64,000 nt of DNA, taken from positions 1-64,000 of the forward strand of contig REBU01000059.1 in assembly GCA_007692585.1 (NCBI GenBank). The letters run 5' to 3'. The notes beneath the pieces are model-generated. The model was not told the DNA's origin, did not search any database, and saw nothing but the letters and a program-made list of their open reading frames with translations. A program made the translations under genes and the position numbers. This document shows positions 1-8,763 of the stretch, one piece after another; position 1 is the first letter of the stretch, and every line of letters begins with the position of its first letter. The DNA is from Paracoccaceae bacterium (GTDB lineage Bacteria; Pseudomonadota; Alphaproteobacteria; Rhodobacterales; Rhodobacteraceae).

Positions 1-787
1 TCTTCGTGACCAGCGACTTGTCGTTTTCCTGCACCAGCCGGATCGAGGGCAACGATTGCATCGTTACCTGCCGCGTGAGCCGCAAGTCATGGACCCGGCG
101 CTCCAGATCATCCCGGGCCGCGCGCAGGTCACGCAATTCCTGTGCCTTGAGTACCTTGTCATTTTCCGGTGCCGCATCCACTTCGGCCTGTTTCGCAGGG
201 ATATCCGTCGCATCAAGGCTGCGCAGCTTCGCCTCACCGGCGGAAATGTAGAGCGCCAGTTCATGATAGAATTCGAGTGTTTTCTCGTAAAGTTTGTCGA
301 GCGCCTTGATATCCTTCAGCAAAGCGGTCTCGTGATTGAGCAGGTTGCCCGTGATCCGGTCGATCTGCCCCTGCACAGTGTTGAACCGTTCCTGAAACCG
401 CACGATCGGCGCAGCCTTGCCGGTCAGGCGCTCCCACCAGCTGCGCTTGCGGCGGGCATCGAGTTCGGTCACGGAAAATCCGCGCAGGGTCGTGACCATC
501 TCGCGCAAACCATCCCCGGCAGGGCCCAGATCCTTGTTCTTGACATCGGCCAACATCGACTGGCTGATCTGCTGTAAATCGGCCTGTGCCCGCGCGCCAA
601 ACCCGATGATGGTGCTGGTCTGAGCCATATCGATCTCGGCCATCCGCGCGCGGATCACATCCGCGTCCGCGCCCTGCGCGTCGTCAAGCGGGATGGGCAC
701 ATCAGAGGGCTGGGCAAGCGGGGTCTGCACCAGCGCATCGATTTCTTGCGTCAGTTCTTCGGCCTGTTTGCGGATCACGTCAGTCAT
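1..787 (-). CDS. TelA family toxic-anion resistance protein (3' end outside window)
   Basis: Reading the minus strand from an ATG at 787 gives about 262 residues without a stop before the window edge. The protein is mostly helical and charged, with stretches such as ERFNTVQGQIDRITGN, KDIKALDKLYEKTLEFYHEL and ISAGEAKLRSL that are typical of the TelA (PF05816) tellurite/toxic-anion resistance family. A Shine-Dalgarno-like GAGAGGGA lies just upstream of the ATG. It follows a 26-residue membrane peptide and an XpaC-type gene on the same strand; XpaC and TelA-like genes are also neighbours in Bacillus (xpaC-yaaN). The biochemical function of the family is not settled. The C-terminal part lies outside the window. 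Confidence 0.85.
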   Translation of the reverse strand, partial: MTDVIRKQAEELTQEIDALVQTPLAQPSDVPIPLDDAQGADADVIRARMAEIDMAQTSTIIGFGARAQADLQQISQSMLADVKNKDLGPAGDGLREMVTTLRGFSVTELDARRKRSWWERLTGKAAPIVRFQERFNTVQGQIDRITGNLLNHETALLKDIKALDKLYEKTLEFYHELALYISAGEAKLRSLDATDIPAKQAEVDAAPENDKVLKAQELRDLRAARDDLERRVHDLRLTRQVTMQSLPSIRLVQENDKSLVTK

Positions 788-827
788 GGCAGTCCCTCTC
801 TATCATTTTCTGTATTTTATCAGTGTT

Positions 828-1694
828 TCAATCATTTGCGCGCAGTCCCTCACGCGCCAGACGCTCGCGCAGAACTTCGATCTCGATATCCAGTTGGGTC
901 CGGTCATCCGCCAGCAAGGCGTCGCGACGCTGCGCAAACCGCTCCTCCAGATCATCCAGCAGCGCTGTATAATCGGCCCGAACAGAGGCATCGCGCGCCG
1001 GATGCTGCATATCTGCGAATTTCACCGTCGCGTCGCGCGCGCCCATCAGATAGACGCCCAGATAGCGGCGGGCGGCGGTCATCCGGCGGGGATCGTCTTC
1101 GATGACCTGAAAGAAGGCGCGGATATTGGCGCTGAACCTGTCGATCCTGCGCATCAATTCGCGGTCGCCGCTGCGTTTGATCGCATCGGCCATATCGCGC
1201 AGATAGCTTTCTGCCTCGCTGAGCGCGCGGGCCGCGCGGTCAGTGGCGAAATCATCCACGCCCTCTATGCCCTTGTCGGCCAGCGGATCGGGCCCGAATG
1301 CCCCGAAATGCAACACCGCCCCAATGCCCCCCAGCGTCAGCGCCGCACCAAGCCCTGCAGGCAGAGCTGCAACCCCAAGCCCCAGGCCGGTCAAGACCGA
1401 CGCGAAGATCTTGCGCGGAATGGCCGGGCGACGCGCGACGCGGCGGGCGTCATAGGCCGCCTGCGCCAGAACGCCTTCACGCGTCAGCCATGCTGCCAGC
1501 ATCAGGACGCCGAAAGCCGTCAGGTTCAGCGCAAGCCCGGTGGGGGATTTGAAGAATGCGCCAATCGCAAACAGGAAGGGCACGGCGAAGAGCAGATTGA
1601 CCCTTGCGCCGACCGGATGCGGCTTTGCTGGCGCGACCGGGCGCGCCTGTGGGTCTGCATTCGGGCTGTAGCGCCCGCCAAAACGCTGGCTCAT
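828..1694 (-). CDS. XpaC-like 5-bromo-4-chloroindolyl phosphate hydrolysis family protein
   Basis: This 288-residue protein has three hydrophobic segments in its N-terminal half (around residues 35-75 and 100-130) and a helical, charged C-terminal half. This matches the XpaC family (PF10112), whose members are membrane-associated and usually stand next to TelA genes. I chose the ATG at 1694 (MSQRFGGRY) rather than one nine codons further upstream. It lies four bases after the stop of the preceding small gene, and a GGAGG motif sits at the right distance. The 40-base gap to telA suggests co-transcription. Despite the name, a true phosphatase activity is not established for the family. Confidence 0.75.
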   Translation of the reverse strand: MSQRFGGRYSPNADPQARPVAPAKPHPVGARVNLLFAVPFLFAIGAFFKSPTGLALNLTAFGVLMLAAWLTREGVLAQAAYDARRVARRPAIPRKIFASVLTGLGLGVAALPAGLGAALTLGGIGAVLHFGAFGPDPLADKGIEGVDDFATDRAARALSEAESYLRDMADAIKRSGDRELMRRIDRFSANIRAFFQVIEDDPRRMTAARRYLGVYLMGARDATVKFADMQHPARDASVRADYTALLDDLEERFAQRRDALLADDRTQLDIEIEVLRERLAREGLRAND

Positions 1695-1698
1695 GGTG

Positions 1699-1779
1699 TC
1701 AGCCTCCGACAAACGCGACATAGACCATCAAGGCCAGCAGCAAGGCATAGGAGATTTTCTGTAATCCGGTTGCAGACAT
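1699..1779 (-). CDS. 26-residue single-pass membrane peptide, coupled to XpaC gene
   Basis: A short frame on the minus strand begins with ATG at 1779 and encodes MSATGLQKIS followed by a 14-residue hydrophobic stretch (YALLLALMVYVAFV) and ends GG-stop. A GGAG Shine-Dalgarno-like motif is nine bases upstream. Its TGA is only four bases before the ATG of the xpaC-like gene, so the two are probably translationally coupled. The peptide is too short to assign to a family. Its composition, its ribosome site and its placement as first gene of the telA operon argue for a real small membrane protein rather than chance. No function is proposed. Confidence 0.55.
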   Translation of the reverse strand: MSATGLQKISYALLLALMVYVAFVGG

Positions 1780-1939
1780 GCCCGACACTCCAACACACTT
1801 ACTGGCCCGACTATAGGACAGGACGTCCTGCTTTGAAAGACACAGCGTTAACGCAGCAGGTGCCCATATGGCTCCCTGCCGGGGAAACTCTGCGCCTGTG
1901 CGCTTGCGATCACGCTCTTGTGTCGGGTTTGCGCGGTCT

Positions 1940-2773
1940 CTACCCAGAGGCAGCGCTGGGTTTGGCAGGTTTCAGGCCCGGCTTCGTGCGCACAGGCGGT
2001 TTGCCTGCGCCTTTGCGCGGGGCCGTTGGCTGCATCTCCTCGGGGCCCGCACCGAGTTGATCGCGCAAGACCCGCGCCTTGATCTCCTCGACGGCGCCGC
2101 GCGCAAGACTGCCCAGCTGAAACGGACCATAACTGACGCGGATCAGCCGGTTGACGCTCAGGCCCACATGCCCCAGGGCGCGCCGGATCTCGCGGTTGCG
2201 CCCCTCGCGGATGCCGATGGTCAGCCAGGCATTGGCGCCTTGCTGGCGATCAATATTGACGATCATCGGCTGAAACCGCTCGCCTTCGACGATAACCCCC
2301 GCGCGCAAGGGCGCGAGCATGTCATCTGTCGGCGCGCCATTGACCCGGACGCGGTATTTTCGCAACCAGCCTGTGCTCGGCAATTCCAGCTTGCGCTTCA
2401 GTTCGCCGTCATTTGTCAGCAAAAGCAGCCCTTCGGAATTCAGATCCAGCCGGCCAACCGACATCACGCGCGGCAGATCCTCCGGCAGGTTGTCGAAGAC
2501 GGTCGGGCGGCCTTCCTCATCCTTCGTGGTTGTGACCAGCCCCAGCGGCTTGTGATAAAGCCAGAGCCGGGCAGGCTCGGCCTGAGGCAGGGGTTTGCCA
2601 TCCACGCTGATGCGGTCGCGCACGGTTACATTCAGCGCAGGGCTGTCGATCCTGCGCCCGTTGACACTGACGCGGCCCGCAAGGATCATCGCCTCTGCCT
2701 CGCGCCGCGACGCAACGCCCGCGCGGGCCAGAACCTTGGCAATCCGTGCGCTCTCCGGGGCTGTCTCGGTCAT
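1940..2773 (-). CDS. rluB: 23S rRNA pseudouridine synthase, RsuA/RluB family
   Basis: The 277-residue protein has an N-terminal S4 RNA-binding domain (residues about 8-65, with LARAGVASRREAE and GRVSVNGR). The RsuA/RluB/RluF catalytic domain follows, with the active-site Asp in GRLDLNSEGLLL. A second conserved block is REGRNREIRRALGHVGLSV. Family members isomerise one uridine in 23S rRNA (U2605 in E. coli) to pseudouridine. The C-terminal 35 residues are a basic, Pro/Lys-rich tail, as is common in alphaproteobacterial members. It lies 58 bases downstream of hisH on the same strand and may be read from the his promoter. The choice of RluB over RluE or RsuA rests on overall pattern. Confidence 0.85.
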   Translation of the reverse strand: MTETAPESARIAKVLARAGVASRREAEAMILAGRVSVNGRRIDSPALNVTVRDRISVDGKPLPQAEPARLWLYHKPLGLVTTTKDEEGRPTVFDNLPEDLPRVMSVGRLDLNSEGLLLLTNDGELKRKLELPSTGWLRKYRVRVNGAPTDDMLAPLRAGVIVEGERFQPMIVNIDRQQGANAWLTIGIREGRNREIRRALGHVGLSVNRLIRVSYGPFQLGSLARGAVEEIKARVLRDQLGAGPEEMQPTAPRKGAGKPPVRTKPGLKPAKPSAASG

Positions 2774-2831
2774 GGGGCTTTGCTCCTTGGGGTCACGGTC
2801 TGGGGCTTGAGCCTATGGCTCCACTCGGGGT

Positions 2832-3470
2832 TCAGGGCCGCCAGCGCAGGAAATTGGCGATGATCCGCAATCCGGTGGCCTGCGACTTTTCGGGGTGAAA
2901 CTGTGTGCCGATGATCGTGTCGCGTGCCACGATCGCCGTGACCGGGCCTGCGTAATCGACATGGGCCAGCAAATGCGCCGGGTCTGCGACATGCATCTGA
3001 TAGGAGTGGACAAAATAGGCATGGTCCCCGCTCTTGACCCCGTCAAGCACCGGATGGGTGCGGTCAATCACCAGATCATTCCACCCCATATGCGGCACTT
3101 TCAGGCCCGGGTCAGCAGGCGCGATACGCTCCACCGATCCGCCGATCCAGTCCAGCCCCGCGACCTGTTCATATTCGCGCCCGACCGTGGCCAGCATCTG
3201 CATCCCGACACAGATCCCCATGAACGGCACGGCGCGGTGCAGCACGGCGTCATCGAGCGCTGCGCGCATGTCATCCACTGCGTCGAGCGCCCGCCGGCAG
3301 GCGGGAAAAGCGCCGTCACCGGGCAGCACGATGCGATCTGCGCGCGCCACATCATCAGGGCAGGTCGTGACCCGCACTGTGCCGCCGCCCACCTCGTTGG
3401 CCATGCGCTGAAAGGCTTTTTCCGCAGAATGCAGATTGCCGCTGTCGTAATCGACCAGAACCGTCAGCAC
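2832..3470 (-). CDS. hisH: imidazole glycerol phosphate synthase, glutaminase subunit HisH
   Basis: HisH hydrolyses glutamine and channels ammonia to HisF in histidine biosynthesis. The 212-residue sequence shows the class I amidotransferase nucleophile elbow GICVGMQMLA (Cys nucleophile) and the catalytic His in GTQFHPEKSQ near the C-terminus. It starts VLTVLVDYDSGN. I placed the start at a GTG one base after the TGA of hisB, because the family begins at this Val-Asp-Tyr strand and longer in-frame extensions run through hisB. HisF and HisA are not adjacent; an rRNA pseudouridine synthase follows instead, so the His pathway genes are dispersed. Confidence 0.95.
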   Translation of the reverse strand: MLTVLVDYDSGNLHSAEKAFQRMANEVGGGTVRVTTCPDDVARADRIVLPGDGAFPACRRALDAVDDMRAALDDAVLHRAVPFMGICVGMQMLATVGREYEQVAGLDWIGGSVERIAPADPGLKVPHMGWNDLVIDRTHPVLDGVKSGDHAYFVHSYQMHVADPAHLLAHVDYAGPVTAIVARDTIIGTQFHPEKSQATGLRIIANFLRWRP

Positions 3471-3471
3471 G

Positions 3472-4059
3472 TCAGAGCGCCCCCTTGGTGGACGGGATGG
3501 CATCGGCCTTGCGCGCATCCTGCTCCACCGCCTCGCGCAGGGCCCGCGCCACGGCCTTGAAGACCGCTTCGGCGATATGGTGACTGTTGATCCCGTGGAT
3601 CTGATCGATATGCAGCGTGATGCCGCCATGGCTGGCCAGCGCCTGAAAAAACTCGCGCACCAGCTCTGTGTCGAAATTGCCGATCTTGGCGGTTGGAAAA
3701 TCGACATTCCAGACCAGATAGGGCCGCCCCGACAGATCGAGCGCGCAGCGGATCTGCGCGTCATCCATGGGCAGATGGCAGGCCCCGTAGCGCCGGATCC
3801 CGCGCTTGTCGCCAAGCGCCTGCACCAGCGCCTGACCAAGCGCAATGCCGCAATCCTCGACGGTGTGGTGATCATCGATATGCAGATCGCCCGTGGCGCG
3901 GATCTCGATGTCGATCAACGAATGACGCGCAAGCTGATCAAGCATATGATCGAAAAAACCGACCCCCGTATGGCAGGCATAGACCCCGGACCCATCGAGG
4001 TTCACCTGAAGCGAAATATCTGTTTCGGCGGTCTTGTGGGTGATACTGGCCTTGCGCAT
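3472..4059 (-). CDS. hisB: imidazoleglycerol-phosphate dehydratase HisB
   Basis: The 195-residue enzyme dehydrates imidazole glycerol phosphate to imidazole acetol phosphate, the sixth step of histidine synthesis. The Mn-binding motifs are present as two repeats: [13 protein letters not shown] with [14 protein letters not shown], and later [28 protein letters not shown]. It is the monofunctional form, without an HisN-type phosphatase domain. Its stop is followed after one base by hisH. It is divergently transcribed from deoD, leaving a 100-base shared promoter region (4060-4159). Confidence 0.96.
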   Translation of the reverse strand: MRKASITHKTAETDISLQVNLDGSGVYACHTGVGFFDHMLDQLARHSLIDIEIRATGDLHIDDHHTVEDCGIALGQALVQALGDKRGIRRYGACHLPMDDAQIRCALDLSGRPYLVWNVDFPTAKIGNFDTELVREFFQALASHGGITLHIDQIHGINSHHIAEAVFKAVARALREAVEQDARKADAIPSTKGAL

Positions 4060-4159
4060 GGGGCAGTCTTCCTTTTTGCGTTGCGCGCAGATCTATAGGC
4101 GCTTGCGTCGCGCGGGGGAAGGGGGCAATCTTGGGCAAGAAACGGGTCAAGGGCAGGAC

Positions 4160-4867
4160 ATGACGATACATATCGGGGCAAAACCCGGCGAGATTGCCGA
4201 AACCGTGCTGATGCCGGGTGATCCGTTGCGGGCGAAATGGGCGGCGGAGAAATTTCTGGAAGATGCGGTCTGCGTCAATCAGGTACGCGGGATGCTGGGC
4301 TATACCGGAACTTTTCGCGGCGCGAGGGTCACAATCCACGGCTCTGGCATGGGGATGGCATCGCTGTCGATCTATGCCAATGAGCTGATCCGTGATTACG
4401 GCGCAAGAACCCTGATCCGGGTCGGCTCGGCCGGGGCGATGCAGCCGGAAATCGGTCTGCGCGACATCGTGCTGGCGCAATGCTGCACGACGATTACGAC
4501 CCCATCGCGCGGGTTTTTCCGCGATGTGAATTTCGCGCCCTGTGCGGATTATGGCCTGTTATCTGCCGCGCATCGCGCTGCGACAGGGCAGGGGGTGCGC
4601 GTGCATGTCGGCAATATCTATTCCTCGGATGTTTTCTATGACGAGCGGCCCGATCTGAACGAGACCATGCAGCGCCATGGCGTGCTCTGCGTCGAGATGG
4701 AAGCCGCCGAACTCTACACTGTCGCCGCCCGTCACCGTGCGCGGGCGCTTGCGGTGCTGACCATATCCGACCACCTGCTGACCCATGACTCGCTCCCCTC
4801 GCAAGATCGCGAGCAAAGTTTCGGCGAGATGATCAAAATCGCATTGGAGGCCGCCTTTGACACTTAA
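4160..4867 (+). CDS. deoD: purine-nucleoside phosphorylase DeoD
   Basis: The 235-residue protein matches the hexameric DeoD-type phosphorylases that split purine (deoxy)nucleosides with phosphate into base and (deoxy)ribose-1-phosphate. Visible signatures are the phosphate-site stretch [12 protein letters not shown], the [16 protein letters not shown] block, the RVGSAGAMQ block and the base-binding [13 protein letters not shown] and LTISDHLLT. The start at 4160 ([11 protein letters not shown]) follows GGGCAGG and fits the family N-terminus; an upstream extension would run into the his promoter region. The next gene overlaps its end by 11 bases. Confidence 0.94.
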   Translation: MTIHIGAKPGEIAETVLMPGDPLRAKWAAEKFLEDAVCVNQVRGMLGYTGTFRGARVTIHGSGMGMASLSIYANELIRDYGARTLIRVGSAGAMQPEIGLRDIVLAQCCTTITTPSRGFFRDVNFAPCADYGLLSAAHRAATGQGVRVHVGNIYSSDVFYDERPDLNETMQRHGVLCVEMEAAELYTVAARHRARALAVLTISDHLLTHDSLPSQDREQSFGEMIKIALEAAFDT

Positions 4868-5588
4868 GTTCAAATTTCTCGAAGGTGTCGATGACACGGC
4901 CGCGCAACGTGACATCCTCATGGAGAAGCACAAGGCGCTGTCCAATAACATGATCGCGCTCAAGGCGCGGCATGAAGCCGCACTGCGCGAGATCAGCTTC
5001 CTGCGCGAGTGGATCGCTGCGCTGGAAAGCGACGCGCCGCTGCCGCCCATCCAGACGGGCTTTCCGCAGCATTATATCCTGCCCGCAGCGCCGCGCACGC
5101 CCCTGACCTTCTGGAAGACCGCACGCGAAAAACTGCTCTGGAGTGGCTTGTCTGCCGAACAGGCGCTGCATCTGGAACTGACCTGTCTGATCCGCCTGGC
5201 CAAGGGCGAGAACGCTGCGCATTTTCCGCGCGTTCTGAAACTGGACCTGCTCAAGAAGCGCTTTGAGCTGACCGATCAGGGCCCCAGCCTGAAAGAGCGG
5301 CAAAAGACTGGAAAAAAGGTTGCTGTTCGTGACGCAGATCAGCAAATCGCGACCATCATCGCAGCGCTGAAAGAAGCGAAGATCACCTATCTTGACATGC
5401 ATCCTGACGGCAAGAACCTCTGTGTTCAGGATGACGGGCATCTATCGCTGATCGATTTCGACATCACCGCGATCGATGGGCTGCCCCAAAGCGGATTGCT
5501 TGCCGAGAAGCTCAAGACCTTCGACGAGAACGGCGGATATGACGCGCTGGCCCAACAAATGCGCGAGATTATCGCCCGTTTGTGCTGA
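4857..5588 (+). CDS. protein with kinase-like fold features, function unknown
   Basis: The 243-residue product starts at TTG 4857, eight bases downstream of a clear GGAGG inside deoD; the frames overlap by 11 bases, so translation is probably coupled. Residues 10-60 look like a coiled coil. Residues 95-130 ([10 protein letters not shown]...HFPRVLKLD) resemble the helix-C region of kinases. Residues 175-205 read [13 protein letters not shown] followed by LSLIDFDIT, close to a phosphotransferase catalytic loop (Asp, later Asn) and a metal-binding DFD in place of DFG. A glycine-rich loop is not apparent. It could be an atypical small-molecule or protein kinase, or a pseudokinase. I do not recognise a named family. 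Confidence 0.6.
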   Translation: MTLKFKFLEGVDDTAAQRDILMEKHKALSNNMIALKARHEAALREISFLREWIAALESDAPLPPIQTGFPQHYILPAAPRTPLTFWKTAREKLLWSGLSAEQALHLELTCLIRLAKGENAAHFPRVLKLDLLKKRFELTDQGPSLKERQKTGKKVAVRDADQQIATIIAALKEAKITYLDMHPDGKNLCVQDDGHLSLIDFDITAIDGLPQSGLLAEKLKTFDENGGYDALAQQMREIIARLC

Positions 5589-5596
5589 GAGAGCGC

Positions 5597-5625
5597 TTGC
5601 ATCCCGGCGCAGTGCAAGCTAAGGG
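5597..5625 (+). promoter_or_regulatory. candidate sigma70-type promoter of rpsB-tsf
   Basis: TTGCAT (5597-5602) and TAAGGG (5620-5625) are separated by 17 bases, 118 bases upstream of rpsB. The spacer contains TGCAAG, which forms an inverted repeat with CTTGCA over the -35 element. This is visual inference only; a similar TTGCAT/TAAGGT pair is seen upstream of lldD. Confidence 0.35.
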
Positions 5626-5742
5626 GCTGCTACTTCACAGGCAGAGGTCGGGCAATGGGACAGACAGCCCCCATCGGTCCACCGGTTGAGGCAACATGCC
5701 TTGAAACCCTCTGCTCAGGCGCAAACCGGAAAGGAACTCGAT

Positions 5743-6522
5743 ATGGCGCTTCCTGATTTCACGCTGCGTCAGCTTTTGGAAGCTGGCGTTCACTTCGGCC
5801 ACCAGACTCAGCGCTGGAACCCGCGCATGGCCCCGTATATCTACGGCGAGCGCAACGGCATCCACATTTTCGACCTGACGCAAACCCTCCCAATGCTGGA
5901 CGCGGCGCTGAACGTCGTGCGCGAAACGGTCGCCAAAGGCGGGCGCGTCCTGTTCGTCGGCACCAAGCGCCAGGCGTCCAAGTCGATCGCTGAAGCCGCA
6001 GAGCGTTCCGCGCAATATTACATGAACCACCGCTGGCTCGGTGGCACGTTGACCAACTGGAAAACCGTGTCGCAGTCGATCCAGCGTCTGAAATCCATCG
6101 ACGAGCAGCTGGCCAGCGGTGCCGAAGGCCTGACCAAGAAAGAGCGTCTGGGCATGGAACGTGAGCAGGCCAAATTGCAGGCCACGCTGGGCGGCATCCG
6201 TGACATGGGCGGTCTGCCGAGCCTCCTGTTCGTGATCGATGTAAACAAGGAAGATCTCGCCATTGCCGAAGCCAAGAAGCTCGGTATCCCGGTGGTGGCC
6301 GTGGTGGATACGAACTGCCCGCCTGAAGGCGTGGATTACATGATCCCTGGCAATGACGATGCAGCCCGCGCCATCGCACTCTATTGCGATCTGATCTCGC
6401 GCGCGGCGCTGGACGGGATGAGCGCGCAGATGGGTGCGGCTGGCTATGACATTGGTGCGCTTGAAGACGCACCTGTGGAAGAGGTGTTGGCGGAAGCGGC
6501 ATCAGAGATCGCAAGCGCCTGA
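5743..6522 (+). CDS. rpsB: 30S ribosomal protein S2
   Basis: The 259-residue protein begins [29 protein letters not shown] and contains the S2 signatures [23 protein letters not shown] and the C-terminal block [26 protein letters not shown]. It binds late at the neck of the 30S subunit and is needed for S1 recruitment. The start at 5743 follows an AAGGA motif; the longer frame upstream lacks similarity. It heads the conserved rpsB-tsf operon. A C-terminal acidic tail ([17 protein letters not shown]) is typical of alphaproteobacteria. Confidence 0.98.
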   Translation: MALPDFTLRQLLEAGVHFGHQTQRWNPRMAPYIYGERNGIHIFDLTQTLPMLDAALNVVRETVAKGGRVLFVGTKRQASKSIAEAAERSAQYYMNHRWLGGTLTNWKTVSQSIQRLKSIDEQLASGAEGLTKKERLGMEREQAKLQATLGGIRDMGGLPSLLFVIDVNKEDLAIAEAKKLGIPVVAVVDTNCPPEGVDYMIPGNDDAARAIALYCDLISRAALDGMSAQMGAAGYDIGALEDAPVEEVLAEAASEIASA

Positions 6523-6543
6523 AGCGCCGTTTGACATGATGAT

Positions 6544-6575
6544 GTGACAGGGACCGCTCAAAGTGCCCCTGTCAC
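6544..6575 (+). terminator. rpsB-tsf intergenic hairpin (attenuator-like)
   Basis: A perfect 9-base inverted repeat, GTGACAGGG (6544-6552) and CCCTGTCAC (6567-6575), flanks a 14-base loop and is followed directly by TTTTGATTTTG. It lies between rpsB and tsf, whose start is 25 bases further on. It looks like a weak intrinsic terminator that reduces read-through into tsf; a terminator at this place is also known in other bacteria. Confidence 0.7.
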
Positions 6576-6600
6576 TTTTGATTTTGCAGGAGAAATAACC

Positions 6601-7494
6601 ATGACAATCACCGCTGCAATGGTGAAGGAACTGCGCGAGTCGACTGGCGCAGGCATGATGGACGCGAAAAAAGCGCTGACAGAGAACAATGGCGACATGG
6701 AAGCAGCGGTTGATTGGCTGCGCACCAAGGGCCTGGCCAAAGCGGCCAAGAAAGCCGACCGCGTCGCAGCTGAAGGTCTGGTCGGTGTCGCTGTCGAGGG
6801 GGGCAAAGGGGTCGCCGTCGAAATCAATTCCGAGACAGATTTCGTGGCCAAGAACGCTGAGTTTCAAGGCATGGTGGCACAGATTACCACCGCAGCGCTT
6901 GGGGTCAGTGACCTCGCAGGTCTGAAAGCTGCGGAAGTCGGTGGCAAGCCGGTCGACACAGTGCTGACCGATGCGATTGCCAAGATTGGCGAAAACATGA
7001 CACTCCGGCGCATGGACTCTGTAGAAGGCGATACTGTCGCTTCCTATGTCCACAATGCCGCAGGCGAAGGCATGGGGCGGATCGGCGTTCTGGTTGCGCT
7101 GAAGGGCACTGATAGCGGCATCGGCAAGCAGATCGCGATGCATATCGCAGCATCCAGCCCGCTGGCACTGGATGAAGCGGCTCTTGATCCTGCCTTGGTT
7201 GAACGCGAGCGCGCAGTTCAGACGCAAAAAGCGCTGGAAGAAAACGCCGCGGCAGCCAAACCGAAGCCGGAAGCCGTGATCACGAACAACATCATTCCCG
7301 GTCGCATGAAGAAGTACCTGGAAGAGAATACGCTGGTAAACCAGAAATTCGTGATGAACCCCGATATCACTGTCGCGCAGGCGGCCAAGGATGCGGGTGT
7401 CGAGATCGTTGCATTCGTGCGCATGGGCGTTGGCGAAGGTATCGAGAAGAAAGAAGAAGATTTTGCAGCTGAAGTTGCGAAGCTCAACAGTTGA
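6601..7494 (+). CDS. tsf: translation elongation factor Ts
   Basis: EF-Ts is the nucleotide exchange factor that regenerates EF-Tu-GTP. The 297-residue protein starts [26 protein letters not shown], the UBA-like N-terminal domain, and contains [11 protein letters not shown], the TDFV motif that contacts EF-Tu. The core has two subdomain repeats and the C-terminus resembles the N-terminal-like motif [17 protein letters not shown]. The AGGAG at 6589 fixes the start. It follows rpsB and is closed by a strong terminator. Confidence 0.98.
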   Translation: MTITAAMVKELRESTGAGMMDAKKALTENNGDMEAAVDWLRTKGLAKAAKKADRVAAEGLVGVAVEGGKGVAVEINSETDFVAKNAEFQGMVAQITTAALGVSDLAGLKAAEVGGKPVDTVLTDAIAKIGENMTLRRMDSVEGDTVASYVHNAAGEGMGRIGVLVALKGTDSGIGKQIAMHIAASSPLALDEAALDPALVERERAVQTQKALEENAAAAKPKPEAVITNNIIPGRMKKYLEENTLVNQKFVMNPDITVAQAAKDAGVEIVAFVRMGVGEGIEKKEEDFAAEVAKLNS

Positions 7495-7520
7495 GCTTGC
7501 GTCAACGCTAAGCCTGACAG

Positions 7521-7543
7521 CGGCGCCCCTGTGGCGCCGTTTT
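7521..7543 (+). terminator. intrinsic terminator of rpsB-tsf
   Basis: CGGCGCC (7521-7527) and GGCGCCG (7533-7539) form a 7-base GC stem with loop CCTGT, followed by TTTT. It is 26 bases after the tsf stop and just before the convergent oxygenase gene. Confidence 0.85.
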
Positions 7544-7563
7544 GCATGTGCATGACCTTGCGC

Positions 7564-8622
7564 TCAGCCATGACGAGCCAGGTTGGCCTGCCTGATCTGC
7601 GCCCCGGCTTCGTCATAAACGAACGGGAGGAAAGTGTAGCGCGTGCCGCGTGTTACAGGTGAGACTGCGTGCAACAATCCGCACCCGAAAACCACGGCCC
7701 CACCGGCAGGGGCCTTGATCCCCTCCGGTCCGTATTCGGGAAAAGATACGACACCACCATCAAAATCGTCATTCAGATTGATGGAAATCGCAAAGCGACG
7801 ATGGGCGGTTCCGGGGGTCGTATTGTCGCGATGTGGTGCAAAATGGCCCACATCATTCGCGCTGTAGCTACCAACCAGATACCGCTCCATCCGTGTTGCC
7901 GCGATGCCAAACGCCTTTTGCAATTCGGGTAAGACGGCAGTGCGGATGCGCCCCTGTATGCGCGCAATGAGCGCTGCATCGGTGATCAGATAGTCCCTGC
8001 GGCGTTTGAAGTCCGTGTCATGGACCCCGATTGTCCTGCCGTTGACACAGCGCATGACCCCACTCATGGTGCGGGTATCACGCCTGTGGCTGGCGATCAG
8101 GGTCGCGCAAAGCTCGGCGGAAAAGACCCGCGGCAATGTCAGGATCGGGGGCTGGACGGGCCGGTTTCCGAATGACGCCTGCGCGGGCTGAGCTGCAAGA
8201 TGCGCCATGGCGTTTTCGAGATCCGCAGAGGTCTTGAGACGTGTAGCCTCGACCAACCGCGACATGGGATCGAACAGCATGACCTGTTGGCGAAAGTGGC
8301 GTGCGTCACCGTCCGATTTGGGAAAGACCCCGAAGCGCTTGCTGACCATATGATCAACATCAAAAAGCGCTATCCGTGAAAGTGGGGCGGGCAGGGGGCA
8401 GGGGTTTCCGGGGATGATCAGGGCAACATATGCGTGTGTCGGCAGTCCATGTGCCACGACATCACACAAGCGCTCGATCATGCTAAGGTCAGTTGGGAGC
8501 AGAAAAACCATCGCCAGTGCTTTGCCCCCAAAGCAATCCGTCCAGCGCTCTGCGCCCGCCGCATCACGCAGTCTGGTAACGGGCATGCTATCCCCCGGCG
8601 ACATTAGAGTATATCGCACCAT
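7564..8622 (-). CDS. redoxin-like domain fused to 2OG-Fe(II) oxygenase
   Basis: The N-terminal half (from MVRYTLMSPGDSMPVTRLRDAAG) resembles the peroxiredoxin/thioredoxin fold, with FGGKALAMVFLLPTD after a beta strand. No peroxidatic Cys in the usual context is seen. The C-terminal half is a prolyl-4-hydroxylase-type oxygenase with an iron-binding HRD in GHFAPHRDNTTPG, a distal His in GCGLLHAVSPV and a 2-oxoglutarate-binding Arg in RGTRYTFLPF. The substrate is unknown. The start is uncertain: AGGAGG lies only one base before the ATG at 8622, so the next codon, GTG at 8619, or an upstream ATG near 8655 are alternatives. The frame stays open to 8733, and the gene overlaps no neighbour. Confidence 0.8.
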   Translation of the reverse strand: MVRYTLMSPGDSMPVTRLRDAAGAERWTDCFGGKALAMVFLLPTDLSMIERLCDVVAHGLPTHAYVALIIPGNPCPLPAPLSRIALFDVDHMVSKRFGVFPKSDGDARHFRQQVMLFDPMSRLVEATRLKTSADLENAMAHLAAQPAQASFGNRPVQPPILTLPRVFSAELCATLIASHRRDTRTMSGVMRCVNGRTIGVHDTDFKRRRDYLITDAALIARIQGRIRTAVLPELQKAFGIAATRMERYLVGSYSANDVGHFAPHRDNTTPGTAHRRFAISINLNDDFDGGVVSFPEYGPEGIKAPAGGAVVFGCGLLHAVSPVTRGTRYTFLPFVYDEAGAQIRQANLARHG

Positions 8623-8763
8623 CCCTCCTGCTGGTCTCGACTGTTGCGCTCGCATGATTACAGCAAAATCTGAAATCATGCTTAACAACGACGCAAACAG
8701 TGCCTTGCAACTCCGCATCGCCCTGTCGCGCAAGGGAACGCGGTTATTGCGGGGCTACCTGCC

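Noticed and set aside
693-2060. Long plus-strand open frame over the telA/xpaC/rluB region
   Set aside because: It is antisense to three recognisable genes and encodes a Gln/Arg/His-rich product typical of antisense frames in GC-rich DNA.
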